From the NCBI GenBank assembly GCA_965216395.1, contig OZ244156.1, positions 310,001 to 374,000 of the forward strand: a DNA stretch of 64,000 nt, given 5' to 3'. The notes under the pieces are model-generated. The model was not told where the DNA came from, did no database searches, and saw only the letters and a list, made by a program, of their open reading frames with translations. Source of the DNA: CAZBXD01 sp965216395 (GTDB lineage: Bacteria; Pseudomonadota; Alphaproteobacteria; Micavibrionales; SZUA-601). Within the stretch, counting starts at the first letter, position 1. Each line of letters begins with the position of its first letter. This document shows positions 16,008-23,657 of this stretch, piece by piece. A program made the position numbers and the translations under genes.

Positions 16008-17381
16008 CTATGGGGTTGTTTTGGTATTTTTAAAAATCAATCCACCCAATAATGCTAAAACAAAACTGACAGCACATGGGATATATAAATTAAGCATATT
16101 ATCAAAAGCATCCGTACGGAATAGATAGACATATGTGGCCGCCGAGATCATAAGAGTAGCGGTTAGGTATTTATCAAGCGCCTGATTCTTTTTAAACCAC
16201 CCTGTGGCTGACAAAACAAAGATAGGTGCTAAGATGAATAAAAATGAAGCCGTATCAAACAAGAATTTGATTAAATCAGTAATACCAATCGCAATCATAC
16301 CCACCACAATCAGCGCTGTGACCATAATTATTTTTGATGTTTTAATATATTTGTCACGTGTATTTGTCACTGCATCTGGAATAAAATCTTTTAATAATGT
16401 TGACGTGAACAAATAAGTTTGTGTATCCAATGTAGACATTGTAATCGCCACCAGAACCACCCCGATAAAGGAAAGCAGTATGGGATGAAAGGCATTATTT
16501 TCAAACAAAGCAAATGCAACTAAAGAAGGGTCAATATCTGTTGGTAAAGCTTGTTTGGCCGCATAACCAAGTAAGATTAATGACAAGGTCATGATGATCA
16601 GGAAAGGGCCCGATAATGGGAAAGCCGTTTGAATGACACGATCATTACGCGCTGAAAAGACCCGTTGCCATGTATCGGCCGTCGCTAATGGGAAAAATAA
16701 ACCGAGTAATAAGAATGCAATATTATCATTCCAGCCCATACTCATAAAAGAAGAAAAATCTTTTACTTCTTCCATGGGTAAATCGAGGAAAAACGGCACC
16801 AAGATGAGCGAAAAGATTAAGAAAAATTGAATGGCATCTGTCTTAACAACGGATCCGTAACCACCTGCAAAGAGATAGAAGGCAACAATAGTGCCAACAA
16901 CAGTTAACCCAACCCATTCTGGTTGCCCTAGAACAATGGAGAAAATATTACCCGAGACATAAAGCTGCATGGCCATATAGAGAAGGGCAAAAACAAGAAT
17001 GATGGCTGAAACCGTCTTCCTCGTAATATCCCCTGTTTGTGCCTGAACCATTTGGCCCACTGTAATATATTCACGCTCTTTTGAAAGGGCGCGTACTTTT
17101 GGCCCGATAAATGTAAAGATTGAAAAACCAACCACAACTCCAACAAAAAGCCATAAACCACCATAGCCAATGGAGTAGGCCGCGCCCAACCACCAAATAA
17201 TACCGGCGCCATCACGAAAACCTGCGGCTAAAGATCCCAGTGTTGGGATAAGACCGACATCGCGCCCGCCAATCACAAAACCGTGATGATCTTGATTCCT
17301 TGATTGTTGCCAACCAATAAAAATCATCACCAAAAAATAAAGAATAAGGCCAGAAAGAACGTAAATTTGTGTTGTGTTCAT
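16008..17381 (-). CDS. sodium:solute symporter family protein
   Basis: Polytopic inner-membrane transporter of the SSS family, 457 aa with about 12-13 hydrophobic helices. Diagnostic stretches are HHGFVIGGRDVGLIPTLGSLAAGFRDGAGIIWWLGAAY (split here by helix breaks) and, in helices 8-9, VVLVAITMSTLDTQTYLFTS, which aligns with the Na+-site region of the family. The substrate cannot be told from sequence. It lies upstream of rnhB with an 11-base gap. A 7-base inverted repeat (CTGTTAT/ATAACAG, 17395-17427) precedes its start. Confidence 0.88.
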   Translation of the reverse strand: MNTTQIYVLSGLILYFLVMIFIGWQQSRNQDHHGFVIGGRDVGLIPTLGSLAAGFRDGAGIIWWLGAAYSIGYGGLWLFVGVVVGFSIFTFIGPKVRALSKEREYITVGQMVQAQTGDITRKTVSAIILVFALLYMAMQLYVSGNIFSIVLGQPEWVGLTVVGTIVAFYLFAGGYGSVVKTDAIQFFLIFSLILVPFFLDLPMEEVKDFSSFMSMGWNDNIAFLLLGLFFPLATADTWQRVFSARNDRVIQTAFPLSGPFLIIMTLSLILLGYAAKQALPTDIDPSLVAFALFENNAFHPILLSFIGVVLVAITMSTLDTQTYLFTSTLLKDFIPDAVTNTRDKYIKTSKIIMVTALIVVGMIAIGITDLIKFLFDTASFLFILAPIFVLSATGWFKKNQALDKYLTATLMISAATYVYLFRTDAFDNMLNLYIPCAVSFVLALLGGLIFKNTKTTP

Positions 17382-17394
17382 GGGATTTGTCTAC

Positions 17395-17427
17395 CTGTTA
17401 TTACATATATATAATTATTGATAACAG
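17395..17427. repeat. inverted repeat upstream of the symporter gene
   Basis: CTGTTAT (17395-17401) and ATAACAG (17421-17427) are perfect inverted repeats separated by 19 very AT-rich bases, 13 bases before the symporter ATG. This could be an operator for the transporter gene or a weak structure in the leader. No regulator binding it can be named. Confidence 0.35.
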
Positions 17428-17451
17428 ATCACATAGCCTTTGAAAAGTCAC

Positions 17452-17658
17452 TTATTGTTTGTTAGAGGTTTGATCCCATTTCATTTTAGGAATGATATCT
17501 GAAAAATCGAAAAGAAAAATTTCTTGTAATTCTTTTTGTGTAAAAGTTTTACCTTGGCGAAAAGCTTCCCAAGTTGATCGTATCAAATCCACCTCATCAG
17601 AGGTTTCATTGATACGATCTGCCAAGAGGAAAGTTTTTTGGCATTGTGTGTGTTTCAT
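17452..17658 (-). CDS. small hypothetical protein divergent from the CI-type repressor
   Basis: A 68-aa soluble, mixed-charge protein that I do not recognise. A GAGAG lies about 10 bases before the ATG. It is transcribed away from the repressor gene at 17794, and the 135-base gap between them holds two overlapping palindromes. This is the layout of a repressor controlling a divergent neighbour. The protein shows no obvious helix-turn-helix and no membrane segment. It could also be an ordinary small conserved protein. Confidence 0.5.
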   Translation of the reverse strand: MKHTQCQKTFLLADRINETSDEVDLIRSTWEAFRQGKTFTQKELQEIFLFDFSDIIPKMKWDQTSNKQ

Positions 17659-17704
17659 AAAAAATGTTCTCTCATCATATTTTCTTTATATTAACACATA
17701 AAAA

Positions 17705-17728
17705 TTGTAAATACAAGAATATATTCTT
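17705..17728. promoter_or_regulatory. overlapping palindromes, candidate operators of the CI-type repressor
   Basis: TTGTA-AA-TACAA (17705-17716) and AAGAATATATTCTT (17715-17728) are two perfect palindromes sharing two bases. They lie between the divergent 68-aa gene and the repressor gene. Dimeric S24/CI repressors usually bind such sites in their own promoter. The AT-rich background raises the chance of fortuitous palindromes, but two overlapping perfect ones are unlikely to be chance. Confidence 0.45.
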
Positions 17729-17793
17729 TATTTTTGTAATTTTTCAGAATAAACTCTTTGTATATTTTGTTTTGAGATAGTGAAGGATGCGTT

Positions 17794-18489
17794 ATGCTGT
17801 TAATCATGCCGAATAAAAAGAGACAAGTTTTATCCGATGTTTTAGACAAAGAGTTTGTTGAGAGGTTGCGCCACGTTGCCGATTGTTTAGGGAACCGAAA
17901 AAATGCTGCGAAAGCAGCCAATGTTTCTCTTGATCAGCTTACACGTTATTTGCGTGGTGAAAATCAACCCGCTTTTTCCGCCATGGCTGGTTTATGCAGA
18001 GCGGCTAATATTCGTCTTGATTGGCTAGCAAAAGGTGAGGGGTTCCCCAAAAATCAAGATGAAACTCTTACTAATATTGATCACAGGCGCCTCACTTCTA
18101 TTCCTATGCTGGGTATGTCTGAATGTGGTTTGGCGGGGTGGTATCAACCGATTGCGTGGGAAATTGAAACCTCTTTGGAAATCACGGATCCCAAGGCGTT
18201 TGCGGTTTTAGCACATGGCTTAAGCATGGTGCCCGAGGGGATCAAACAAGGGTTTATCTGTATCTGTTCGCCTGGCATCCCGCCGTCTAAGGGGGATGTG
18301 ATTCACGTAAAACGCAGTGATGGGTATACAACAATCAAAACATTCAGTGATTTAGATGCGCAATGGCTTTACTTACGCGGATATCTTGATCCCGATGATG
18401 ATGGGTACCAAGCACCTTATGATGATAAAATTAGGCGGGATAAAATCTTTGAGATCGCAACGGTGGTTTTTATTAAACGCAAAATTTAG
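17794..18489 (+). CDS. CI/LexA-like repressor: HTH plus S24 peptidase domain
   Basis: 231-aa transcriptional repressor. Residues of about 14-75 form an XRE-type helix-turn-helix (GNRKNAAKAANVSLDQLTRYLRG, read in two halves) followed by the phage-CI motif IRLDWLAKGEG. The C-terminal half is an S24/LexA-like domain with the Ser in AHGLSMVPEG and the Lys in YTTIKTF, so the self-cleavage dyad looks intact. The ATG at 17794 has AGGA seven bases before it. No prophage genes surround it, so it is probably a domesticated stress or DNA-damage regulator that represses itself and perhaps the divergent small gene. Confidence 0.85.
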   Translation: MLLIMPNKKRQVLSDVLDKEFVERLRHVADCLGNRKNAAKAANVSLDQLTRYLRGENQPAFSAMAGLCRAANIRLDWLAKGEGFPKNQDETLTNIDHRRLTSIPMLGMSECGLAGWYQPIAWEIETSLEITDPKAFAVLAHGLSMVPEGIKQGFICICSPGIPPSKGDVIHVKRSDGYTTIKTFSDLDAQWLYLRGYLDPDDDGYQAPYDDKIRRDKIFEIATVVFIKRKI

Positions 18490-18499
18490 TACAACGGAC

Positions 18500-19225
18500 T
18501 TAAATTTTAAAAATCTTTGCTAAAGAACCAGAAACAATTAAATCTGTTTTCGTTTCTTTAAGATCATTTTCATTGCCATGTGCCCAACCCACCGTATAAA
18601 TGCCTGCGGCCTTACTTGCGCTTGTCCCTGTGGCACTATCTTCAAAAACAAGCGCTTGATCTGCGGTTGTTTCTAAGATATCAAGTGCAAAATGATAACC
18701 CTCCGGATTGGGCTTTCGAGCAATTTTATTTTTGAAGATTGGCGTGCCATCAAGGCTGATAACTTGCTGAAAAAAACCTTTTTTACCAATCTTTTTCTCA
18801 ATGAACTCAGCCGTTGGAAAAACAATATTACCAGGATTGTTGGAAAAGATGGCTTGTGTTTTGCCATGGCTGTCCAATAAATTTAAAACATCAAGAACAT
18901 CATCGCGTAGCTTAATTTTATCTAAATTTTCAATGTAATATTTTGTTGTTTTGGTCAAAAACTCTTCAAAAGGTCGGTCATAATCACTGTATTCAATCAC
19001 TTTTTTATAAGTGTCAAAATGACTTTTGCCTAAAAAGCTGATAACGCTTTGATCATCGACATTAATCCCCGCATCGCGACAGGTTTCAATAACGCTTAAT
19101 TTATGAATAGGTTCAGAATCCAAGATTGTCCCATCAACGTCCCAGATGTAAAACGCAAAATCTAAAGGTGATTTTTTAACCATCGATGGGACTATAGTCT
19201 GTTTCAATTGCTGAAGCGGGTTCAT
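18500..19225 (-). CDS. HAD-superfamily hydrolase (phosphoglycolate phosphatase-like)
   Basis: Soluble phosphatase of about 241 aa with all HAD motifs: the nucleophile in YIWDVDGTILDSE, the Ser/Thr motif FSNNPGN, the Lys in ARKPNPEGYHFAL, and the acidic motif LVFEDSATGTSASKAAG. The cap is of the helical type. The substrate is unknown; similarity is to Gph/beta-phosphoglucomutase-type enzymes. The start at 19225 has AAAGG eight bases upstream but overlaps obgE by 50 bases. An ATG at 19183 overlaps it by only 8 bases (ATGGTTAA) and is an alternative. It is co-transcribed with obgE. Confidence 0.85.
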   Translation of the reverse strand: MNPLQQLKQTIVPSMVKKSPLDFAFYIWDVDGTILDSEPIHKLSVIETCRDAGINVDDQSVISFLGKSHFDTYKKVIEYSDYDRPFEEFLTKTTKYYIENLDKIKLRDDVLDVLNLLDSHGKTQAIFSNNPGNIVFPTAEFIEKKIGKKGFFQQVISLDGTPIFKNKIARKPNPEGYHFALDILETTADQALVFEDSATGTSASKAAGIYTVGWAHGNENDLKETKTDLIVSGSLAKIFKI

Positions 19226-20231
19226 CCATCCTACCTTTCATTGTATTAACCGTTTTAAGTAATTCAAAAAGAACCGTCTTGACACCCTCTCCAGAAACGC
19301 CAGATAGCGTATAAATAGGAGTATCTGTTACTTTTTGTAATTGGATCATTTTTTCATTGATCTCATCTTCGGATAAGGCATCAATTTTATTTAAACCAAT
19401 AATTTCTGGCTTTTCAAAAAGCCCGTTGCCATATTGTTTTAATTCTTGTCGGATTGTTTGATAAGCCTGTGCTACATCGTCTTGTGTTCCGTCAATCAGA
19501 TGTAATAAGATGACCGTTCTTTCAATATGGCCTAAAAAACGGTCCCCTAAACCCTGTCCTTGGGATGCGCCTTCTATAAGTCCTGGGATATCGGCTAGGA
19601 CAAAATCAGTATTCTTACCATCAATACGGATCACGCCTAAATTAGGGTGCAATGTTGTAAAAGGGTAATCAGCAATTTTAGGCTTGGCCGCGGTACATGC
19701 AGAAAGAAATGTTGACTTTCCAGCATTAGGTAAACCAACAAGGCCCGCATCTGCAATCAATTTTAAGCGCAACCATACAGCCCGTTCTGTACCTGGAAAA
19801 CCTGGTGTGGCACGTCTTGGCGCCTGATTGGTTGACGTTTTAAAATGGGCGTTGCCCTGTCCACCATCACCACCGCGCAAGAATAACATTTCTTGGCCAT
19901 CTTTTTGCATATCAAGAAGAATGGTCTTTTTATCTTCATCAAGAATTTGTGTACCAACGGGAACATTAATGATTAAATCTTGTCCCTTAGCACCTGTCTG
20001 ATTGCGCCCACGTCCATTTTCACCACGTTCCGCTTTAAAATGTTGCTGATAACGAAAATCAATTAAAGTATTCATGTTTTTGATGGCGCGAAAAATAACA
20101 TGACCACCACGTCCGCCATCTGCACCATCGGGGCCACCAAATTCAACATATTTTTCACGTCGAAAAGCAACGCAACCATTTCCGCCATCGCCACTTTTAA
20201 GATATATTTTTGCTTGATCGAGAAATTTCAT
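19176..20231 (-). CDS. obgE: GTPase ObgE/CgtA
   Basis: Essential ribosome-assembly GTPase, 351 aa. The glycine-rich Obg fold fills about residues 1-158 (GGDGGNGCVAFRREKY, GGPDGADGGRGGHV). The G domain has G1 GLPNAGKSTF, G2 and switch region DYPFTTLHPNLG, G3 DIPGLIEGA and G4 NKID. It follows rplU-rpmA on the same strand, the canonical order, but is separated from rpmA by a strong hairpin terminator, so it is probably expressed from partial read-through or its own promoter. A HAD gene overlaps its end. Confidence 0.97.
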   Translation of the reverse strand: MKFLDQAKIYLKSGDGGNGCVAFRREKYVEFGGPDGADGGRGGHVIFRAIKNMNTLIDFRYQQHFKAERGENGRGRNQTGAKGQDLIINVPVGTQILDEDKKTILLDMQKDGQEMLFLRGGDGGQGNAHFKTSTNQAPRRATPGFPGTERAVWLRLKLIADAGLVGLPNAGKSTFLSACTAAKPKIADYPFTTLHPNLGVIRIDGKNTDFVLADIPGLIEGASQGQGLGDRFLGHIERTVILLHLIDGTQDDVAQAYQTIRQELKQYGNGLFEKPEIIGLNKIDALSEDEINEKMIQLQKVTDTPIYTLSGVSGEGVKTVLFELLKTVNTMKGRMDEPASAIETDYSPIDG

Positions 20232-20260
20232 TTTAATAATTCATGGTTATTTAAAAGTGT

Positions 20261-20296
20261 AAAAAAAATAAAAAAGGGGCGATATGCACCCCTTTA
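20261..20296 (-). terminator. Rho-independent terminator after rpmA
   Basis: On the minus strand AAAGGGG and CCCCTTT form a 7-bp stem around a 9-base loop, followed by a long T-rich run (TTTATTTTTTTT). It lies between rpmA and obgE and should end or attenuate the rplU-rpmA transcript. Confidence 0.8.
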
Positions 20297-20347
20297 AAAT
20301 ATAGATCATTTTGCCATATACAAATGACGAAATATTGCAGCTTATTA

Positions 20348-20626
20348 CTAAGCCGCTGTTTTTGTGTTTTCTTCCAAAGCTTCCACAGAAACGAATGTAC
20401 GGTTCTTGCGACCTTTGAAAAATTTAACATGCCCATCTTGCAATGCATATATGGTGTGATCTTTACCAAGGCCAACATTGTCTGCTGGATGGTATTTTGT
20501 GCCGCGCTGACGGATAATAATATTACCGGCAATAACCTGTTCACCACCAAATTTCTTAACGCCAAGACGACGACCGGCCGAATCACGACCGTTTCTGGAA
20601 CTACTTGCTGCTTTCTTATGAGCCAT
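20348..20626 (-). CDS. rpmA: 50S ribosomal protein L27 (bL27)
   Basis: 92-aa ribosomal protein whose N-terminal tail reaches the peptidyl-transferase centre. The sequence starts MAHKKAASSSRNGRDSAGRR and continues LGVKKFGGEQV and GNIIIRQRGTKYHPADNVG, all diagnostic. No N-terminal cleavage extension of the Firmicutes type is present. It is 21 bases downstream of rplU. Confidence 0.97.
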   Translation of the reverse strand: MAHKKAASSSRNGRDSAGRRLGVKKFGGEQVIAGNIIIRQRGTKYHPADNVGLGKDHTIYALQDGHVKFFKGRKNRTFVSVEALEENTKTAA

Positions 20627-20647
20627 AACTAAAAACCCTCAATTATT

Positions 20648-20932
20648 TTATTTGTTTGCAATATCTGTGATTTCAAGAACTGTCACGTGTTGACGATGAC
20701 CCTTCATACGGCGATAGCCTTGGCGACGTTTTTTCTTAAAAATAACAACCTTATCATCACGTTTTTGTTTGATGATTTTGGCCGAAGTCTTCCCTGTGTT
20801 GAGTTTATCACCCACCATCATGGTTTCTAATTCGATTTGATCACCCTCATTACCGACAAGTTTTTCAACTTCAATCTTGTCGCCTTTGGTAACGCGGTAC
20901 TGCTTACCGCCTGTTTTGATTACTGCATACAT
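20648..20932 (-). CDS. rplU: 50S ribosomal protein L21 (bL21)
   Basis: 94-aa 23S rRNA-binding protein. MYAVIKTGGKQYRVTKGD and the basic KKRRQGYRRMKGHRQ near the C-terminus are diagnostic. It is somewhat shorter than the 103 residues of E. coli L21. It is first gene of the rplU-rpmA unit, with a good promoter about 60 bases upstream. Confidence 0.96.
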   Translation of the reverse strand: MYAVIKTGGKQYRVTKGDKIEVEKLVGNEGDQIELETMMVGDKLNTGKTSAKIIKQKRDDKVVIFKKKRRQGYRRMKGHRQHVTVLEITDIANK

Positions 20933-20992
20933 GGATTTTCACCGTTTTCTTATTCAATTAATTATTTACCCAAATAGGGCTTAGGCGAGTAA

Positions 20993-21020
20993 ACTATATG
21001 AATCGTGCCCAACTTGTCAA
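20993..21020 (-). promoter_or_regulatory. sigma70-type promoter of rplU-rpmA
   Basis: On the minus strand TTGACA (21015-21020) and TATAGT (20993-20998) are spaced by 16 bases. The predicted start of transcription is near 20986, giving a leader of about 54 bases before rplU. A GANTC site (21000-21004) lies in the spacer, so CcrM methylation could touch this promoter. Confidence 0.65.
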
Positions 21021-21029
21021 TTGTTAAAT

Positions 21030-21968
21030 TTAATTTTGCGGATTTGTCTGTGGTCCAATATGGTTAAAACCCCGCTGTCGTGCTAATTCAACCTGTTTTT
21101 GACGTTCACGCGCGCGTTTCTTTTTATCATCGGATAAACGGTCATAACATGTCGGGCATGTGACTCCGGCTTCATATTTGTCTGATTGTTTATCTTGATC
21201 GGTAATGGGTTGGCGGCATCCATGACACATATCATAATCGCCCGGTGTCATATCATGTGTGACCGTGACACGGTCATCAAAAACAAAGCAATCGCCTTGC
21301 CATTTACTTTTATCCTGAGGGATGGTTTCTAAATATTTTAAAATACCACCATCCAATTGATAAACCTGATCAAAACCTTGAGATTTCATATAAGCCGTTG
21401 CTTTTTCACAACGAATACCACCTGTACAGAACATGGCAATCTTTTTATCTTTTTTATCTTCTAGGTTTTGAGAAATATATTCGGGAAATTCTCGGAAATT
21501 GGTCGTTTTTGGATCAATCGCATTTTCAAAGGTACCAATGCTTGTTTCATAAGCATTACGCGTATCAATGACAATTGTTTCTGGATCACTGATTAATTGG
21601 TTCCATTGATGTGCATCGACATGTTCACCTGTTTGGCCAATCACATCTACCTTACCCACACCCAAAGTAACAATTTCTTTTTTGAGGCGAACTTTCATAC
21701 GAATAAAGGGATTAAAATCTGCATAGGATTCTTTATATTCCATATCTTTCATGCGTGGATCCGCCCAGATATGATTCATTACAGCATCAATACCGGTACG
21801 TGAACCAGCAATTGTGCCATTAATCCCCTCATGTGCGAGGAGTAACGTGCCTTTAACATCGTGTTGATTGCATAGTTCAAGCAAAGATGCTTGCCAATTT
21901 TTAAAATCGGGCAAATCAGCAAACTTGTAGAGCGCAGCAACGATAATATTTTTTTCATTCTTTGTCAT
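21030..21968 (-). CDS. trhO: tRNA uridine(34) hydroxylase TrhO (rhodanese-related, YceA family)
   Basis: Oxygen-dependent enzyme making 5-hydroxyuridine at the wobble position of tRNAs. The 312-aa sequence has the N-terminal UPF0176 domain (VKGTLLLAHEGINGTIAG, IRMKVRLKKEIVTLGVG), a rhodanese domain with the active-site loop CTGGIRCEKATAYM and DGGILKYLE, and C-terminal cysteine pairs CHGC and CPTC likely to bind zinc. It is a single gene with the ribosomal rplU promoter just downstream. Confidence 0.93.
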   Translation of the reverse strand: MTKNEKNIIVAALYKFADLPDFKNWQASLLELCNQHDVKGTLLLAHEGINGTIAGSRTGIDAVMNHIWADPRMKDMEYKESYADFNPFIRMKVRLKKEIVTLGVGKVDVIGQTGEHVDAHQWNQLISDPETIVIDTRNAYETSIGTFENAIDPKTTNFREFPEYISQNLEDKKDKKIAMFCTGGIRCEKATAYMKSQGFDQVYQLDGGILKYLETIPQDKSKWQGDCFVFDDRVTVTHDMTPGDYDMCHGCRQPITDQDKQSDKYEAGVTCPTCYDRLSDDKKKRARERQKQVELARQRGFNHIGPQTNPQN

Positions 21969-21986
21969 GGAAAGCTTTTTAGCACC

Positions 21987-21991
21987 GATTC
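21987..21991. promoter_or_regulatory. GANTC site upstream of the rpmJ promoter
   Basis: A single GATTC about 25 bases upstream of the predicted rpmJ -35 box. One site alone is close to background frequency. It is recorded because the nearby rplU promoter also carries one. Confidence 0.25.
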
Positions 21992-22015
21992 ACAATAAAA
22001 AAAAGTATTTTTACG

Positions 22016-22044
22016 TTGACTTTGCTCCTTTGGGCTGTTAGGTT
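22016..22044 (+). promoter_or_regulatory. candidate promoter of rpmJ
   Basis: TTGACT (22016-22021), 17 bases, then TAGGTT (22039-22044). The -35 box is near consensus and the -10 box weak. The position, about 45 bases before the rpmJ ATG, fits. Confidence 0.45.
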
Positions 22045-22088
22045 CCCGTCTCAAAATAACGTAAAGATTAATTGTAAAGGTTTGAGTC

Positions 22089-22211
22089 ATGAAATCAAAA
22101 CCATCATTAAAATCAAGAAAATTAGAGCCGGGCAGTAAAATTGTAAGACGTCGTGGTCGTCAATATGTCGTGAATAAAATTAACCCACGTGCAAAGACAC
22201 GCCAAGCTTAA
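22089..22211 (+). CDS. rpmJ: 50S ribosomal protein L36 (bL36), zinc-free YkgO type
   Basis: A 40-aa basic protein translated directly from the sequence: it starts MKSKPSLKSRKLEPGSK, continues IVRRRGRQYVVNKINPR and ends AKTRQA. The VRRRGRxYVxNKxNPRxKxRQ pattern identifies bL36 of the cysteine-free type, usual in alphaproteobacteria. It lacks the zinc-binding CxxC...CxxxxH of the other type. It is a single gene with its own promoter and a strong terminator 25 bases after the stop. Confidence 0.95.
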   Translation: MKSKPSLKSRKLEPGSKIVRRRGRQYVVNKINPRAKTRQA

Positions 22212-22235
22212 TCATCTTTTAGCAAGAATTTATTG

Positions 22236-22265
22236 AAAAAAGGGCGATTTCTATCGCCCTTTTTT
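22236..22265 (+). terminator. Rho-independent terminator after rpmJ
   Basis: AAAAAAGGGCGAT and ATCGCCCTTTTT form a near-perfect hairpin with a 4-base loop and a T run. It is symmetrical and may also end the minus-strand transcript of the ribokinase gene that converges on it. Confidence 0.88.
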
Positions 22266-22321
22266 ATATCTATATTACCACCATTGGTAGATAACTTAGA
22301 GAATTTATGCGTTTAAATTTT

Positions 22322-23218
22322 TTAAGATTTGCTTTCAACTTCCGAAACTGTCGGCATAGACGGGCCAGCGCCAGGCCGAGTGACACATATCGAGGCTGCG
22401 ATATTGGCAAATTGAACCGCGGCTTTTAAATTTTTACCTTGTGATAATTGCGCGGCAATAGCACCAACAAAACAATCACCTGCGCCTGTTGTATCAACAG
22501 CACTGACCTCACATCCTTCAACATGAAAATGCTCATTATCTGTAAAGAGCGTGGCGCCTTTTGCACCAAGTGTTACAATAATAGATTGCTTAGGTTTTTG
22601 GATTGCTGCCACTGCGTTAATAATAGATTCTTTACTGTTCACATCTTGTTTTGAGATAACCGCAAGTTCAGTTTCATTAACAACCAGAATATCAACTAGG
22701 TTAAAAAGATCGTCTGGTATAATTTTTGCGGGTGCTGGATTTAAAATGTTAATGCTACCATGGGGTTTGCCGTTTTTAAAAAAGGCTGTAATGGTTTCAA
22801 CTGGGATCTCAAACTGTGAAACCAGAATATCTTTTTGATTTACGGGAATAGATTCAAGAGCTTCTGGTCGTAGTTCAAAATTAGCACCAGGTATCACAAC
22901 AATTGTGTTATCTGATGTTTCTTTTGAAACGGTGATAATCGCCGTACCTGTTGGTTTATCACATGTTTTGATCTGGTTTTCAATATTTTGTGACTCTAAA
23001 AACGTGACTAAATCTGTACCAAACCCATCTTGACCGACCATACCAATCATCACCGTATCTCCTCCGAGTTTTGCACTAGATACAGCTTGGTTGGCGCCTT
23101 TCCCACCAGGAAAATATTGTAAATTAGATCCAAAAACCGTTTCGCCAATTTTAGGATGGGTGTTTGATGTGGCAACGATGTCCATATTGATACTGCCTGC
23201 GATAATCACTTTACTCAT
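22322..23218 (-). CDS. rbsK: ribokinase (PfkB family)
   Basis: ATP-dependent sugar kinase, 298 aa. The substrate-side motif is FPGGKGANQAVSSAKLGGD and the anion-hole and catalytic-base motif DTTGAGDCFVGAIAAQL. VIAGSINMDIVA at the N-terminus and the overall pattern favour ribokinase over other PfkB members. It overlaps the stop of the upstream small membrane protein gene by 8 bases. No ribose transporter or rbsD is near, so ribose may come from nucleoside breakdown; deoC lies elsewhere in the window. Confidence 0.88.
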   Translation of the reverse strand: MSKVIIAGSINMDIVATSNTHPKIGETVFGSNLQYFPGGKGANQAVSSAKLGGDTVMIGMVGQDGFGTDLVTFLESQNIENQIKTCDKPTGTAIITVSKETSDNTIVVIPGANFELRPEALESIPVNQKDILVSQFEIPVETITAFFKNGKPHGSINILNPAPAKIIPDDLFNLVDILVVNETELAVISKQDVNSKESIINAVAAIQKPKQSIIVTLGAKGATLFTDNEHFHVEGCEVSAVDTTGAGDCFVGAIAAQLSQGKNLKAAVQFANIAASICVTRPGAGPSMPTVSEVESKS

Positions 23219-23438
23219 GTTCTTTTTCTCCTTGTCTTGGCCATGGTGATAGGGCGAATGCCCATATCATAATCAATTGTATAAATGGTATAAGTAATAA
23301 AAGTGACCAGGCTGGATGACGGCCTGCTTTGGCCAAAACAATACATGCCGCAACGATAAAATAAACAAGTAATGGTCCAGCAATGGCCAATTCAAGCCAT
23401 CGTGGAATAAATTCAAAAATAATACCACCTGTTTGCAT
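23211..23438 (-). CDS. small two-helix membrane protein (paralogue A)
   Basis: 75 aa with two hydrophobic helices joined by a short AKAGRHPAW loop, then LLLLIPFIQLIMIWAFALSPWP and a polar tail. The AG-x2-P-x4-LIPFI-x-L...A-x-S-x-W pattern recurs in the next gene upstream, so the two are paralogues from a tandem duplication. The function is unknown to me. It overlaps ribokinase by 8 bases and lies 3 bases from its paralogue. Confidence 0.75.
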   Translation of the reverse strand: MQTGGIIFEFIPRWLELAIAGPLLVYFIVAACIVLAKAGRHPAWSLLLLIPFIQLIMIWAFALSPWPRQGEKEHE

Positions 23439-23441
23439 GGG

Positions 23442-23657
23442 TTACTTACTCTCTTTCTTTTTAAGGGGGGGAACCGTTGTCCAATGGCTATGGGCTAAAA
23501 TAGATGTGGTAAGTAAAAGCCCAATAAATGGGATTAACACAAAAAAGGCGTAATAAGGTTTTAAACCAGCTCTTACATATATTTTATAACAAGGATAGAG
23601 ACATAATAGGCCAAATACTATGGCGGCAATAGCTGAGGGAAGGGTGTTGAAATTCAT
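23442..23657 (-). CDS. small two-helix membrane protein (paralogue B)
   Basis: 71 aa, two hydrophobic helices and a lysine-rich tail. The loop and second helix read YVRAGLKPYYAFFVLIPFIG, matching the neighbour at 23211. It starts at the base before the stop of the IalB-family gene, so the ialB-B-A-rbsK block is one tight transcription unit. The role is unknown; a small envelope accessory protein is possible. Confidence 0.75.
   Translation of the reverse strand: MNFNTLPSAIAAIVFGLLCLYPCYKIYVRAGLKPYYAFFVLIPFIGLLLTTSILAHSHWTTVPPLKKKESK

Noticed and set aside
17452..18489. Prophage remnant around the CI-type repressor
   Set aside because: No integrase, attachment-site repeats, structural or replication genes flank it; neighbours are core genes.
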